NCBI GenBank assembly: GCA_963932465.1
Contig: OZ010791.1
Coordinates: 318,986,283-319,050,282 of the forward strand
Direction of reading: 5' to 3'
Length of the DNA: 64,000 nucleotides
DNA from: Maratus speciosus
Lineage: Eukaryota > Arthropoda > Arachnida > Araneae > Salticidae
Position numbers and translations under genes: made by a program. The notes under the pieces were generated by a model. It worked only from the letters and a program-made list of their open reading frames with translations. It did no database searches and was not told the origin of the DNA. Positions 46,955 to 59,110 of this stretch are shown here, one piece after another. Each line of letters begins with the position of its first letter. The stretch's first letter is position 1.

Positions 46955-48130
46955 CGAGTCGTGGAATCATTATTATAGAAGAATTTCTAGTATGGAATAC
47001 TTTCTATCGAGTTGTAGACATTGTTGCAAGTCTTAGAATGATTTGATACAGGGAATGGGATGCAATATATGGAAGCTTCTCCATTATGAGCGAATAAGTT
47101 AGATTTTCATGCTTTTATTAACAAAACAGCATCAAAAACGATTCATCAAATTTCCATGATACGTTCCGGTCTAAGAGGTAAATAACTTCGTCGTATGATC
47201 GTGAAGTAAAATCAGAATAAAAATTTTGGTCCAAGAAAACTACCAGTCAGGAATCTGTTAACAGTTGAAGAATTAAACAATTTATGAGGGAAAGTTCAGT
47301 GCATCTGCTTTTTGTCAGAAGGCATATAAACGCAATATCATCACGTGGCGCGCGCTCGTGCGAGTCGTGGAATGGATTGATACAAGCGATGGGATGAAAT
47401 ATATGAACGTTTCTCCAATATGAAATAATGAGTTAGATTAGATCTACAAGCTTTTATTAACAAAACAACATCAAAAACGATTCACCACATTTCGATTATA
47501 CGTTCCGGTCTAAGAGGTAAATAACTTCATCGTATGATCGTGAAGTAAGAGGTAAATAACTTCCTCGTATTATCCTGAAGTAAAATTAGAATAAAAAATA
47601 TGGTCCAAGAAAACTACCGGTCAGGAATCTGTTAACAGTTGAAGAATTAAACAATTTATGAGGGAAAGTTCAGTGCATCTGCTTTTTGGCATAAGGCATA
47701 TAAACACAAAATCAACGCGTGGCGCGGGCTCGTGCGAGTTCTGGAATGGATTGATACAAGCAATGGGATGGAATATATGAACGTTTCTCCATTATGAAAT
47801 AATAAGTTAGATTTGATCTACAAGCTTTTATTAACAAAACAACATCAAAAACGATTCACCACATTTCGATGATACGTTCCGGTCTAAGAGGTAAATAGCT
47901 TCATCGTATGATCGTGAAGTAAGAGGTAGATAACTTCCTCGTATTATCCTGAAGTAAAATTAGAAAAAAAAATATGGTCCAAGAAAACTACCAGTCAGGA
48001 AGCTGTTAACAGTTGAAGAATTGAACAATTTCTGAGGGAAAGTCCAATACATCTGTTTTTTGATATAAGGCGCAGAAATACAAAATCATGACGCCGCGCG
48101 CGCTCTGGCCAGTGCGAGAAGAAAGGGTAC
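46955..48130. repeat. ~340-373 bp tandem satellite, three units
   Basis: ACGTTCCGGTCTAAGAGGTA occurs at about 47161, 47500 and 47873. Each unit also has AACTACC(A/G)GTCAGGAA, CTGTTAACAGTTGAAGAATT and a GC-rich segment like GTGGCGCG(C/G)GCTCGTGCGAG. Units two and three have a duplicated AGAGGTAAATAACTTC segment, accounting for the longer period. Noncoding. Confidence 0.85.
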
Positions 48131-48154
48131 ATAAGCCTACTTCAAGTCTAATGG

Positions 48155-48440
48155 AAGTGATTTAATTGGAAATAAAACATAATATTAAAGAAACGATGTT
48201 TAAGGAGAAACTTACATATTAATGAAATCTCTAAAAATTTGTCTTTAAATCTGTTTCGGAAAACAGTCTAGAAAATAAACAAACGTACCAACAGGCAAAA
48301 AATACATATTCCAAACAGTTTATGGAAAGTTAACATTTAAGGATTTTAGACAATGAGATTTATTTCGATCGTTTTCAAGAAGAGCATTTTAGGCTTGTTT
48401 TTAAATTTTAAAAATTAGTGGCTCACTACTGGTACGTGGC
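48155..48440 (-). mobile_element. Relic of the pogo-like element 3' end
   Basis: This stretch matches 31600-31875 of the pogo-like element: AAATAAAACATAATATTAAA, TCCAAACAGTTTATGGAAAG, TTAACATTTAAGGA and TTAGTGGCTCACTACTGG. It stops just short of the terminal repeat, after CTACTGGTACG. A dispersed, terminally truncated copy of the same family. Confidence 0.75.
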
Positions 48441-48640
48441 CTGCTACAGGTGTCTTATTCAGACGGATCCACCTAATCGCGCCTGTCGGCGTAATCGTTC
48501 CGAGTTTTCCGTGGTTTTCTTCGAACCTTGGATAACCTTGCGTAATTACATGTTACGTTCCGTTAAAAAGATCCCTAAGGTGGTTAGTCACCCTCAGTCC
48601 TATATCCCTTGTGTAAGATAATCGGCCGTCTTAAATAACA
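48441..48640. other. Moderately GC-rich block of unknown origin
   Basis: GC content is higher than surroundings (TAATCGCGCCTGTCGGCG, CGAGTTTTCCGTGGTTTTC). The 67-codon frame 48418-48621 has no domain I recognise and begins within the pogo relic. It may be the tail of another repeat; I cannot name it. Confidence 0.3.
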
Positions 48641-48812
48641 CCACACCATAACACAATAGATGGATGCTCTAGCACACAAAAAATTAAAATATCAATTCGA
48701 AGTATTGGCTAACCCCCCCCCCCCCCACACACACATAAAAATAACAATTTTAACTGCTGCTCATAACTTGACCCTTTTATTTTCCAATATTTAATTTTTT
48801 TGATTTTCTTTT

Positions 48813-48960
48813 AATCTATAATAATAAAATATCAGTTTGTGTGTCTGTTTGTCTGCGTGTGTTTGTGAATGAGTGTAGGTGTGGTGTGTTCTGAAGAGAC
48901 CACTGTATGCAGAGCTATGACATTTGGCAGGAAAATACCTGTATATCTGTAGTTATGCAC
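48813..48960 (+). mobile_element. Possible Helitron-like 5' end
   Basis: ATCTATAATAATAAAATATC followed by a GTGTGTCTGTTTGTCTGCGT segment resembles the 5' ends of many arthropod nonautonomous Helitrons (A then TCTATA..., GTCTG-rich). A matching CTAGT 3' end was not found, so this is tentative. Confidence 0.35.
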
Positions 48961-50634
48961 CTCGATGACCTATGTCGCATATAGTATTAGTTTTTTTTTA
49001 AAGTTTTATACGATTTTAGTGGGTTTTTTTATGTTTTGGGAAGGTTTTTTGACATTAGTAAAAAGGAATCCGGTTTCAATATTTTATCCCATTATAGTGA
49101 GATTTCTTCTGTTTTCTGTAAAGTTTATACTCGTACAGCGATTTTTCAGTTTTTTTGTGTTCCAGAGCGATTATTCGACACTCGCTAAAAAAATCCTGTT
49201 CTAATATATTAGCCCAATATATAAGAACCGGCCTTTGCGATTTTTGAAATATATTTTTGTGATTTTGTATGCGGGTATTAGCCTTTTTTGCCATTCTCCA
49301 TGATTTTTGAACATTAGTAAGAGGAATTCCGGTTTTAAACTTCTAGCCCAATATAGAAAATGTTGTTAAATTGTTCATTGTATAATTAAGTTTTTTTTTC
49401 AGCTTTATGTTTATTTTTATGATTTTATTTCTAACATAGATAATATATGTTCTGTTTTAAGATAAATATGTTATTCGAATTTCAATAATAGAGTGTAACA
49501 TTACTAAAACAATTTGAATAATAAAAAAGTATATCTTAAAATGTTGAATACGCATTTCGTTTACTAATGAGAGCATGAAAAGTCCATTTTTTTTCAGAAT
49601 CAAATTATTTGAACTTTTACCTATGTTCCTTCTAATTAAAGCGTCGATTACCTATATGCACACGCAGACACACACACACACACACATATATGTATATATA
49701 TATATATACATATATATATACATACTCATTTTAAGTAAATTTTATAGTTTTTCTTTTTGAATTAATGGATTTTTTTATTTTGAGATCATATATTTCGTCC
49801 AAAGGATTTGATGAGGCTGACAATGATTCAACATTTTAGGTCTGTTTTTCATTGGTTAAATTGATTTAGTTACATATAGTTTTAGAAAATATTTCAAATA
49901 TTTATGATTTCCGTCATATATTTCATTATTTACTTGTTCTTTTTATGAATTAGTCATCCTATTGTATTTCGTTTTGCCAATTTTCAATTTTTTAATGTTT
50001 AATACTTTATATATTAGTGATTAGGATATAAGTTTATTAAAAAAAATCATTAATGATTAGTTAAATTAATAATACTTGTTCCGACTTTATTAAGTATAAG
50101 GTCAGTGCAATGTATTGATACTCACTTTATTAATTTTTATTTTTATTAAAAAAAAAGGATGATGAATTGTAATATCATGTAATGGTTATATATATTATAT
50201 ATATATACATAATTTTTTTCACAAATAAAATGTTTTACTCTATTCAGTATCACAATGGGGCACAATCTAACGGTAATATTTTTGAACTTAATAAAAAGTA
50301 ATCTTACAGTTACAACAAGTGTTCCCTGTTGCAAATAAGTGAGTTTAGAAAATTACAAATCACTTTCTTATTATGCATTTACACCTATATTGACTTCCAT
50401 CAGGCGTTACTGTACCAAAAAATTGGGTAATCATACATGTCTATGTTTGTAATACTTGTTAAAAAATCATAATATGGTTTTCTAGGAAAGCTTTAATTCT
50501 ATTCTTAAAAACTACATTTATTACTGCTTTATAGTAAAACATTTCATTTTCATTTTATTAATAAATCAATACTCTCGTGTTGTCTAATAAAATTTAATAT
50601 ACTACTAAACACAACTCTCCTATATGCATGTGTG

Positions 50635-50676
<42 letters not shown>

Positions 50677-51340
50677 ATTCAAATTATAATTACCCTTTAG
50701 GATTTCTTCAAATTCGTTAAAAAATAATGTCCTTGTCTTTTAAGAGTTTAAAAAAAAAATCATAAAAAACATATTGTACCTTGGCCGTTAACACATCAAA
50801 AAGCATTCCGCTCACCATTTCTAGAAAAACGTTTTATCTCTTCTCAGGCACCGTAAATTCTAAAAGATTTTCGTTTTCAGGCCTAGATTTAAAGTTTTTC
50901 CTTTTTTTTAAAACTTTATCCCTAATCAAATAAATAATAAAAACAATATCTTTTGTACGTTATTTATTTGAATTACTTAACTCTTTTTGTGCGTCTGCTA
51001 AGTAAAATGAAAATACATTCTTCTAATACAAGGTGTATTTTTAAATTGTGGGCTGGGAAAAATTGCAAACATGTCGTTATAATTATTTACTGTGCATATA
51101 CCTTGTGTCGGAAATGAAATACCTCCTACAAAAAAATGAAGTCAAAATTGAAGGAACTTTCCTACGACCTTACTTTCATTTACATGCCTTTTATATAAAC
51201 TAAGTTAATGTTAAAAATATTTTTTAATTATAGGATTGAAACAGCATTATTAACCTGTAAGAAATAAGTAATAAAAATTTTACGAAAGCGAGATTTTTTT
51301 TTGTGTGTGTGTGTCCGTGAAATTATTATATAAGGCTTAA
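48961..51340. other. AT-rich DNA with simple repeats
   Basis: Contains (CA)n then (TA)n at 49668-49724, a TA tract at 50189-50208, and a 35-bp poly-A at 50639-50674. No exon or element end recognised; the frames at 48965-49294, 49575-49760 and 50146-50334 are low in complexity. Confidence 0.5.
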
Positions 51341-51344
51341 TGTA

Positions 51345-52444
51345 CAGTGGAACCCGTTCCGGACGCTCACGGTTAACACGCGATCCCACTTAATACGATC
51401 CCTTGAACATCCCACAGAAGGCTAATGCAAAAATATCATGTTTAATACGCGAACTGTTAATGTGCGATTCCGCTTAATACGGGAGAGATTTTCGGTTCTT
51501 TGAGGCAAAAAAAAATCAAGCTTAAGACGTAGATTCATTTATCAAGATGCGAATTCCTTGTCTCCTCTCCATTATTGACAATTTACAAGGTTTTTTTTTT
51601 TAATTCAAATAAAAAACGCCCTTTCCGAATAGTAATATTTACTTTAATAACACATCAATTAAGGCGAACATTGCTAATTGGAAATAGCGGAAGATATTTG
51701 GATTAAAAAAAAAAAAAGTTAAATTGGCAACACTGCAATTCTTCTTTGATTCCGCGTCCTAATATCCTTTGTCCCTTTTGTCATGTATGTTTTTACTGTA
51801 GTAGAGAGAGATAGACGAATTGGGGGTACTCATATATGTCATAAAATTATTATGATTAAAGATGAATATATCTATTGTTAGTAATGTTTTAAATGTACTT
51901 TATATCCCTATTATGTTTTATAATGCATATTATAATAAAAAAAAAAATGAAACTTGTAACGATTAAATAAATACGACTGCGGCTGTTTAAATCTTTTTAT
52001 CTTTTCCTTACTTTTTGTTATACTAACAATTATGTTTTACACAAAGATTAATAAGGACAGTTTATTCTTCTAATGAAAAGAAAGACATATTATAATGTTA
52101 CTCATGCATCAAAGGTATAACATTTTTTTGTTAAAAAAAATTAGTCAAGCTATATTTTTTTTTTGGTTGTAACGTATTAATCCATAATAAAGCCTTTATT
52201 TTCAGTTATTCCAGTTGTTTCTATAAAAAGAATAATATAGCTAATAAAAAGAAAAAAATATACCCAAAAGGTTCGATTTTCAATCGTAAACATATAAATG
52301 AAACCACAGAAGATCATTTAGATGATTATATGTGTAAATAAGCCCAGTTCCTACAACATTATGCAAATCACGTTTAATACGCAATCCCGCTTAATACGCG
52401 ACTTTTTTCCACTCCCTTGAAACGGGTCTTAACGAGTTCGACTG
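51345..52444. mobile_element. Tigger-like 1.1-kb MITE
   Basis: Left end CAGTGGAACCCGTTCCGGAC preceded by TA; right end on the minus strand CAGTCGAACTCGTTAAGACC. Both subterminal regions carry repeated TTAATACGCGA and ATCCCGCTTAATACG-like motifs (51393, 51441, 51474, 52372, 52388). CAGTNGAACC ends and a TA site are typical of Tigger/pogo-mobilised MITEs. The right TA has mutated to CA. No transposase. Confidence 0.75.
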
Positions 52445-52524
52445 CATTTTAACCCATTGTAATAATATTGCTTTCAAAAAGAGTAATTTTTCAAATGAAT
52501 AAAAAGATATTTTATTAGCACAGT

Positions 52525-52680
52525 ATTAGGTAGCTTTCATTACAAAAATCTACCTATTGCAGCCGTTCGGAGGAAAGCGATTTCAAAAAATTTTGGTATA
52601 TTTTATTCGATCATGACCCCCAGACCCCGAAACCACCCTCCGTTCAATATTGATATGTATATATATATATATCCATATAT
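52525..52680 (+). mobile_element. HINE head, copy 3 (5' part only)
   Basis: TTAGGTAGCTTTCATTAC, AGCCGTTCGGAGGAAAGCGA and the block to CCACCCTCCGTTCAA match the heads at 4421 and 26838. It runs into a short TA tract (52656-52675), after which minus-strand Penelope-like sequence begins. The satellite and 3' hairpin are not seen in the window. Confidence 0.75.
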
Positions 52681-52689
52681 AACCATTAA

Positions 52690-55205
52690 TTAAACATTAC
52701 CGACCATCATCAAAAACCGCAATATTGTGAATGATTGACAACAAGTGCCACAAACCAACAATATAGAACTGTATGTATAAAATAAAGTACCTTATACCTA
52801 ATTACAAGAAATAAGATGGAAGAAAAAAAAAAGAAGAATATGGATTCCGAAAAAAATTGAAAAACGTATATATTGAATTACGTTATCAAGAGTATAGAAT
52901 TCAATAATATAAGCAAATCGGTTGTTTTCTGTGAGAAAAAAGCTATAAGCTGAAAACTTTTTTTCCCTGTATTCAAACAACCAGTATATAACCAAAGGAA
53001 TAGCCCCAAGATGAAAACAGAACATAATCAAATGACATGAAATGAAAAAAAAAAACTACAACCCATTAAATATTCAATCTATAGCAATAAAAATCTTACA
53101 AAATATACCGAATTATTCCCAGTAGATTTTCAAAATATATTCCCGCACTTGGAATCCAAAAAGCATGATAGATTAAGGTGAATAAAACAGTTAAGTTAAC
53201 ACAGAAATTAAAACCCATGGAGTCAGTTAATCAATGTTGAAACACCGCGATAAATATAATTAATATAATATAAATAAAAAATAATTACATTATTTATAAT
53301 ACCTAAAAACAATTTTAAATTGTTTAATAACAGTTTTACAACATTGCCAGTATGCAGCGTTAATTACCACCTGGTGTAAAAAATTAAAATTATTACTTTA
53401 TTAGAAGCTTTAAAAGTAAAAAAAAAATTATGGTGCTGCCATCTATTATTTTATTTTAATAACAATTATTATTATACAAATGTCACTAAAAGAAGAACCT
53501 AATACATGCTAATGAAATTAAAATATATCAACTGCATTCCTACACACATCCTAATATAAACAATACCATACTGTAATCATTATTCAAAAAAATTTTAATA
53601 AATTAAATGTTAATAAAAGGCTTACAATATATTCTGTTACCATACCATTAAATCTACACTGAGAAATTAAAAAAAAAAAAAACTTTATAATATATGGAAT
53701 ATAGCTGTATGCTATAAAATAAAATAAATTATATATTATAAAAATGTATAAAAGTCTTAATATTTACCATTACATATAAAAAATGAACAGGAAAGAAAAA
53801 AAAATAATTAATTAATTAATTATAAAATAAATAAATAAAACATGGATGTTTATATAAGATTGTCATATTCTAAAATTCCCAATAGCCAAAAGAACACAAA
53901 TATAGTGTGTGAATTATCCTTATATTAGCCATAGAAAAGCTAAAAAAATATGATTGTGACAATGAAACATATAAACCGATAATTAATCAGGGAATACAAA
54001 GTTGAAAATAAAACAATATTAAATAGTATAGAGGAATAATAATATAAACTATTTACCCAATTTTAATGCATACAGTATAACATTAGTTATATCAAATAAA
54101 CCTATATGCATAATAATCACTAAAAAGATGGTATACTATTATTAATTAATATGATATTGTCCTGAGTAAACTGAATTAAAAATATATTAATATTAAATGT
54201 GATTAAATAAGTTAAATTTAATATGAAATAAAAAAGAGGAAAAGTCACCATTTACATATAAAACGTCAAATCAACATCCATATAAAATACGTAATAGAAA
54301 TGTAGTTATAATACAAAAGCCACATTTTTTTAATATAAATTAACCATTGCGTATTATCCAGGCAACACCACCCTCCTCCGTACTCTAACATCTACCCACC
54401 CAACCATCCTATAGTAATTGTCTATTATTATTTTACAATTTTTAATTTTTTATAAATATTTTTTTTATATAAATTTTGTTGGTAATTTTGTTTACGCATG
54501 TGTTAATTTTTATTTATTATTATTTATTTTTTTATTTTTTTAAGATCATGTAAGTACTAATTGTATATTAACGAATATATGAATTTTTTTTGGAAAACCA
54601 TGATTTAATGCATCATAAATTAGTTTTATAATATTATTGTTAATTAGATGAGAAGAACATAAACATTTTATTCTATATAAATGATTAAGTAGTATATTTC
54701 GATATACAGAATGATGAAGACCAAATTTAAAATTTGTAAATATATTAGCTTTGAATTTAAATTCTTTACGTTTATCATATAAATAATTTATTGTTTTGTT
54801 GTCTTTTATTGTAATTTTAAGATCTAAGAAGTTAATTGTATTGTTAGATAAGAGGTTTTCCGTTAATTCCAAATTAGTGGGATAATCAACTGGACATTGC
54901 GAAATTTTTGATTGATCAGTGGCAATTAAAATTATGTCATCAATATAAAGATATAAATGGAGATTATTATTAGTAAAAGTACGTTCATAGTGATATAAGT
55001 ATAAGTCTGATAATAAACTGGATGTACAACCACCTTGTGGTATACCGATGTGCTGTAAATATAATGTGTTATCTTGCAATATATAATTATTATAGATAAT
55101 GAAGTTTGATAGAGAATAAGAACTAAATAAGGATAATTAAAGTTAGTTAATAGAATATTTAATAGTTTATAATAACTTTGAATTAATCTTAATATTGTTA
55201 ATGAT
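52690..55205 (-). mobile_element. Penelope-like element, minus copy
   Basis: From its 3' end (left) this contains about 1.3 kb of AT-rich untranslated DNA and a C-terminal RT frame. Segment 53201-54590 is the inverse of 62640-64000, with near-continuous identity at the window's right edge. The 5' border meets the plus copy near 55180-55205. Relative to the plus copy it lacks about 390 bp of RT coding sequence, with a short unrelated junction near 55085-55112. The left border abuts the TA tract of HINE copy 3. Confidence 0.7.
54546..55079 (-). pseudogene. Penelope-like reverse transcriptase, C-terminal half
   Basis: A 177-codon frame contains GIPQGG, the template-grip block of reverse transcriptases, then LYIDDIILI with the catalytic YxDD pair, NFLDLKITI, YLYDKRKEFKF and SVYRNILLNHLYRIKCLCS, resembling the Penelope thumb block. 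It ends soon after GFPKK, without a GIY-YIG endonuclease. Fingers and the first catalytic Asp are lost through the internal deletion, so it is inactive. Reverse transcriptases of this class copy element RNA, priming at chromosomal breaks or ends. The sister copy at 56063 is closely similar. Confidence 0.75.
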
Positions 55206-55225
55206 TTTAAATTGAAAAAAAACTA

Positions 55226-56472
55226 ATGGGTTTTTGTACTAAATATAGACTTCCATGTAAATTTACTGTTAAATCTATTATCAAACAGTTTACATATGAT
55301 ATAGACATTTTTATATATAAAATTTCAATCTATTATAAAAAACCTATTGCATATTTTGATCAAAGAAAAATATTAGTAATTGAAAAATTAACTGTGGCTT
55401 TAAAAATATTTCTGATTTGGTTTCTATTAACACAAAACATTTTTTCCAAAAAATAACTAAATTACAAAAAAACTACGTTATTACATATGTAGACAAATCT
55501 CCTAATAATTATGCAATCATATGTAAATCTTATTATCACCAACTTCTTACATCCTGTATTTCTTCTAATAAGTCGTTTCAAAAAACTAATGAAAATGAAA
55601 TTGTAAATAATCGTAAAATTCAAAGTTATTAAAAACTATTAAATATTCTATCTACTAACTTTAATTATCCTTATTTAGTTCTTATTCCCAAATTTCATAA
55701 AAATCCAATTAAATTTAGGACTGTAACTATTGGTTGCAATACATATAATAATAAAGCCAATAAACTTCTATTAAAAATTCTTAATCAATTATATATACTT
55801 ACTACAAACAATGATAATACACATTGTATAAAAAATAGCTATCAACTGGTCAATATTTTAAAAAATCTTAACTGTGTATATAATATAACGACACACGACT
55901 TCAAAGATCTTTTTAATAATATAGACTTATTAGATTTACATAATATTATAAATGCATTATTTAAAAAGTATTATAAAAAACTGGAATTACCATCTAATAT
56001 TGATATCGCTTATTTTAAATCATTACAAACTTCCTTATCTATAATACAATTACAATACAATCTTGCAATATAATATATTGCAAGATAACACATTATATTT
56101 ACAGCGCGTCGGTATACCACAAGGTGGTTATACATCCAGTTTATTATCAGACTTATACTTATATCACTATGAACGTACTTTTACTAATAATAATCTCCAT
56201 TTATATCGTTATATTGATGACATAATTTTAATTGCCACTGATCAATCTAAAATTTCTCAATTTCCAGTTGATTATCCCACTAATTTGGAATTAACGGAAA
56301 ACCTCTTATCTAACAATACAATTAACTTCTTAGATCTTAAAATTATAATAAAAGACAACAAAACAATAACTGATTTATATGATAAACGTAAAGAATTTAA
56401 ATTCAAAGTTAATATATTTACAAATTTTAAATTTTGTCTTCATCATTATGTATATCGAAATATACTACTTAA
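55226..56472 (+). pseudogene. Penelope-like reverse transcriptase, near-full palm and fingers
   Basis: A broken frame shows RT motifs in order: YVDKSPNNYAIICKSYY (like the upstream IVPADKG block), LIPKFHKNPIKFRTV (fingers, like PKxHKxxxPxRPIV), THDFKDLFNNI (first catalytic Asp), GIPQGG, RYIDDIILI (YxDD) and NFLDLKI with LYDKRKEFKF. Defects are a frame change near 55417, a stop at 55630, a frameshift near 56070 next to a short duplicated TTGCAATATA-type segment, and the Helitron at 56473. No endonuclease domain was seen in the N- or C-terminal parts. Penelope-like is my best assignment; another class of RT with the same motif order is possible. Confidence 0.7.
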
Positions 56473-56761
56473 TCTATCTATCTATATTATAAAGGACAAA
56501 CATATCTGTGCGTAACGCATACGTCATTCAGCGAATGGCAACACTTTCAAATTTGAAATGAATTTTCGGTTTGCAATTTTTGCTACTGAAATTTTTTAAA
56601 CTTCTACACATCGCACATTTTCAGTTTTTATACCATCGTATGAGGAAAAAAATGTACTTTTACATGCAATTTCTTTGAAATCTGTATCTCAATTTATTTT
56701 TGAGATATTATTTTTTTTATAGTTTTTTGTACCAATTTTGTAATTGTGGCAACAGAAGTAC

Positions 56762-57060
56762 CCCATTTATATTACAAAGGACAATAATCTGTGCGTAACG
56801 CTGATGTCATTTTGCAAATAGCAACGCTTCACGATGAAATTTCGGTTTTTCAATTTTCCCTTCTGCAATTTTTTAATCTTCTGAACATCACACATTATAA
56901 TTTTTTACACTGTCGTATAGGGAAAAAAATCTACTTTTAAATGCAATTTGTATCAAAACTGTATCTTAATGGACTGATTTATTATGGTTTATAAAATAAT
57001 TTTCAAACATGATTTTTTAAACTTATGTCAATCGCGCTTCGGCTCCATTACGAAATATTA
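56762..57060 (+). repeat. Internal Helitron 5'-end-like copy a
   Basis: TATATTACAAAGGACAATAA and TCTGTGCGTAACGCTGATGT repeat the terminal 5' region of the host Helitron (56487-56530), followed by the same CTTCTGAACATCACACATT type block. Confidence 0.7.
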
Positions 57061-57922
57061 ATAAACAATTTGCACGTAAAAAAGAGTTCAGAATTTATCT
57101 ACGGCTAATTTTCTACAATGAAATTAAAGCTTCGTCAAACAATAAGTAAAAATATAATATATAAAAAAGCACGAATATAACATATATGTAATTGAACAAT
57201 TTAAATTTTTAGAGCCGAATTGTGAAAAATATGGGCTTTTAAATGTAAATTGTATGAAATAGATGAGTTTTTAAATAGAGTTGCTAGGCAACTGTTAAAG
57301 TAAAAGGAAAAAAATAATCTATATATTCAAAACAAATGACAGCTTTTTTAGACATCTTCCCTGAACTTTCTACAGAACCAATTTTTGTAATTGTTCTTTT
57401 TTAAATGAAAGCTGTTCATTTGTATATGAACCCGCTCTAGCTATTTTTCTAAATATTCCCACTTTTTTATTTTAAATTTAATTTAAAAAGTTTTTTGAAA
57501 ATTCATCAAAATAGTAGCAATTGTATTATTTCCACTGTTGCAGAAAAAAAGAAATGTTGCGGTTTATTTATCTTTATTCATGCCATTTCATCATTACAAT
57601 TAAAAATAACTTTAAGTCTCAACAGAAAATGACGTCACGCTTTAAAAAACATGAAAGACATTAAAGCTATGTTACATTTCAATATATTTTCTTGCGGCTG
57701 ATATCGAATTTGCGACACTTGGCGTAATGCTTCAGTAAGTGCCATATTTAAAAGAAAACAATCCTTTTCTTAGATAAAACTATATATTTTACCACGAATA
57801 CATCTAAAAGACATCAGTTTCTGGAATTTGTAGTCGGCGGTACTGAAATTAGAATCTCAAGCCAAAAGAATAAATTTACACATGCAAAATTGTAGCTGAC
57901 AAAGGGGACTTCACGTTTGAAA

Positions 57923-58300
57923 ATCTATCTATTTTATAAAAGAAAATATGTCCGTACGTAACTCTGACGCCATTTTGAGAATGGTGGCGCTTGACATTTA
58001 AATTTCGATTTTGCAATTTTTTCTACTGCGATTTTTTTAACTTCTAAACATCACACATTTTTAATTTTTACACCGTTATATGGGGAATAAAATCTACTTT
58101 AAAATGCAATTTGCTAGAAAACTTTATTTTAATTGATTTTTTTATCATGTTTTTTTTTAAATAATTTTCAAGCATAACGTTTTTTAATCTATCTCCATTA
58201 CGTGCAGGCTCCATTACGAAATAAACCATTTGCACGTAAAACAATATAAATAGTTCAGCATTTGTCCCTGACTAATATTTCATAGTGAAATTAAAACTTC
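57923..58300 (+). repeat. Internal Helitron 5'-end-like copy b
   Basis: TCTATCTATTTTATAAAAGA and GTCCGTACGTAACTCTGACG, then CTTCTAAACATCACACATTT, repeat the Helitron 5' region once more. A further, shorter start-like sequence (ATCTATTATATTAAAAAGTG) lies at 58305. Confidence 0.65.
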
Positions 58301-58741
58301 ATCAATCTATTATATTAAAAAGTGAATGTCCGTTGCATTTCACAGCTGTCTCTCCTAGAATATGGAATGTTGGGTGATCAAATTGACGCCAGTTATCCAC
58401 ATGGGTCCAAGGATGTCAAAATTCGTCGTATAATTTTAAAATTTGTTTAGTTTTCGATATATATATATATTTAGGGACATTTATGTAATGATGGAAATTA
58501 AATCCCTCCATTTTTTTATGAAAGAGAGAAAACAGAAAATGACAAGGTTTATTAGATACCATTGTTTGACATTATTTTTAAATTGAAATTAACGTTTATT
58601 TGAATAAATAGGGAAAATAATAATGTGACTGAATAGTATTTTTCAAGAAAACTTCACGAAATACAAACTTATGTTCACATATATAAATATTAAACAGACA
58701 TACAACAATAAATATAATAAACCGAACTGGAGTGAAAAATT

Positions 58742-58813
58742 AGCCAGAGCTTGGAATCGAATCCGGAACCACAGCATTCCAGGCTGTCGCTCTAACCACT
58801 GAGCTACTCCGGC
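58742..58813 (-). tRNA. tRNA-like domain (retroelement-derived), left arm
   Basis: On the minus strand it folds as a cloverleaf: acceptor GCCGGAG with CTCTGGC, D stem GCTC/GAGC, anticodon stem ACAGC/GCTGT with loop CTGGAAT (anticodon position GGA), then a T arm containing GGATTCGATTCC with a weak stem. A Ser-type GGA anticodon without a long variable arm and the poor T stem argue against a working tRNA. The minus frame 58643-58936 (GVAQWLERQPG) is the familiar translation artefact of such domains. Confidence 0.6.
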
Positions 58814-58950
58814 CGATACCTGAGTCTGAAATTTTTCACTAAAAAGCCATGTTGGGGAAGTCACCAGCCATCTATGCGACAGCCTTGGATGACCGACCAA
58901 CGATGATGGGACATACGACCCTATACGACCGGACAACGACTCAGGTATCG

Positions 58951-59022
58951 GCTAGAGTAGCTCAGTGGTTAGAGCGACCGCCTGGATTGCTGTAGTCCCG
59001 GGTTCGACTCCTTGCTCTGGCT
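58951..59022 (+). tRNA. tRNA-like domain (retroelement-derived), right arm
   Basis: Acceptor GCTAGAG with CTCTGGC; A box TAGCTCAGTGG (58958-58968) and B box GGTTCGACTCC (59001-59011) match RNA polymerase III promoter consensus. The anticodon and T stems have mismatches. Likely the promoter head of a SINE-like or fold-back element rather than a tRNA gene. Confidence 0.65.
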
Positions 59023-59110
59023 AATTTTTCACTCCAGTTGGGTTTATTGTATTTATTGTTGTACGTCTGTTTAATATTCATATATACCGTTAACAGTTGA
59101 ATGCAGGCGT

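Larger units (their letters stand above)
58660..59110. mobile_element. tRNA-derived palindromic element, copy 2
   Basis: Two inverted arms each contain a complete tRNA-like domain (58742-58813 minus, 58951-59022 plus) followed outward by AATTTTTCACTCCAGTT and a GGTTTATT-rich tail. About 137 bp of unrelated sequence separates the tRNA starts, flanked by matching CCGATACCTGAGTC/GACTCAGGTATCGG. The outer right flank CCGTTAACAGTTGAATGCAG is shared, inverted, with copy 1 at 42010-42030. It lies inside the Helitron. Confidence 0.75.

Noticed and set aside
52798..53031. 77-codon hydrophobic minus frame beside the Penelope-like element
   Set aside because: Rich in Phe/Tyr/Ile as expected from AT-rich DNA; no motif and not repeated in a related context.
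58643..58936. 97-residue minus-strand frame with GVAQWLERQPG
   Set aside because: This is the well-known translation artefact of a tRNA-derived repeat; the region folds as a tRNA-like domain.
58742..59022. Functional tRNA gene pair
   Set aside because: T stems are mismatched, the GGA anticodon would imply a serine tRNA but the long variable arm is absent, and both domains are embedded in a repeated element.
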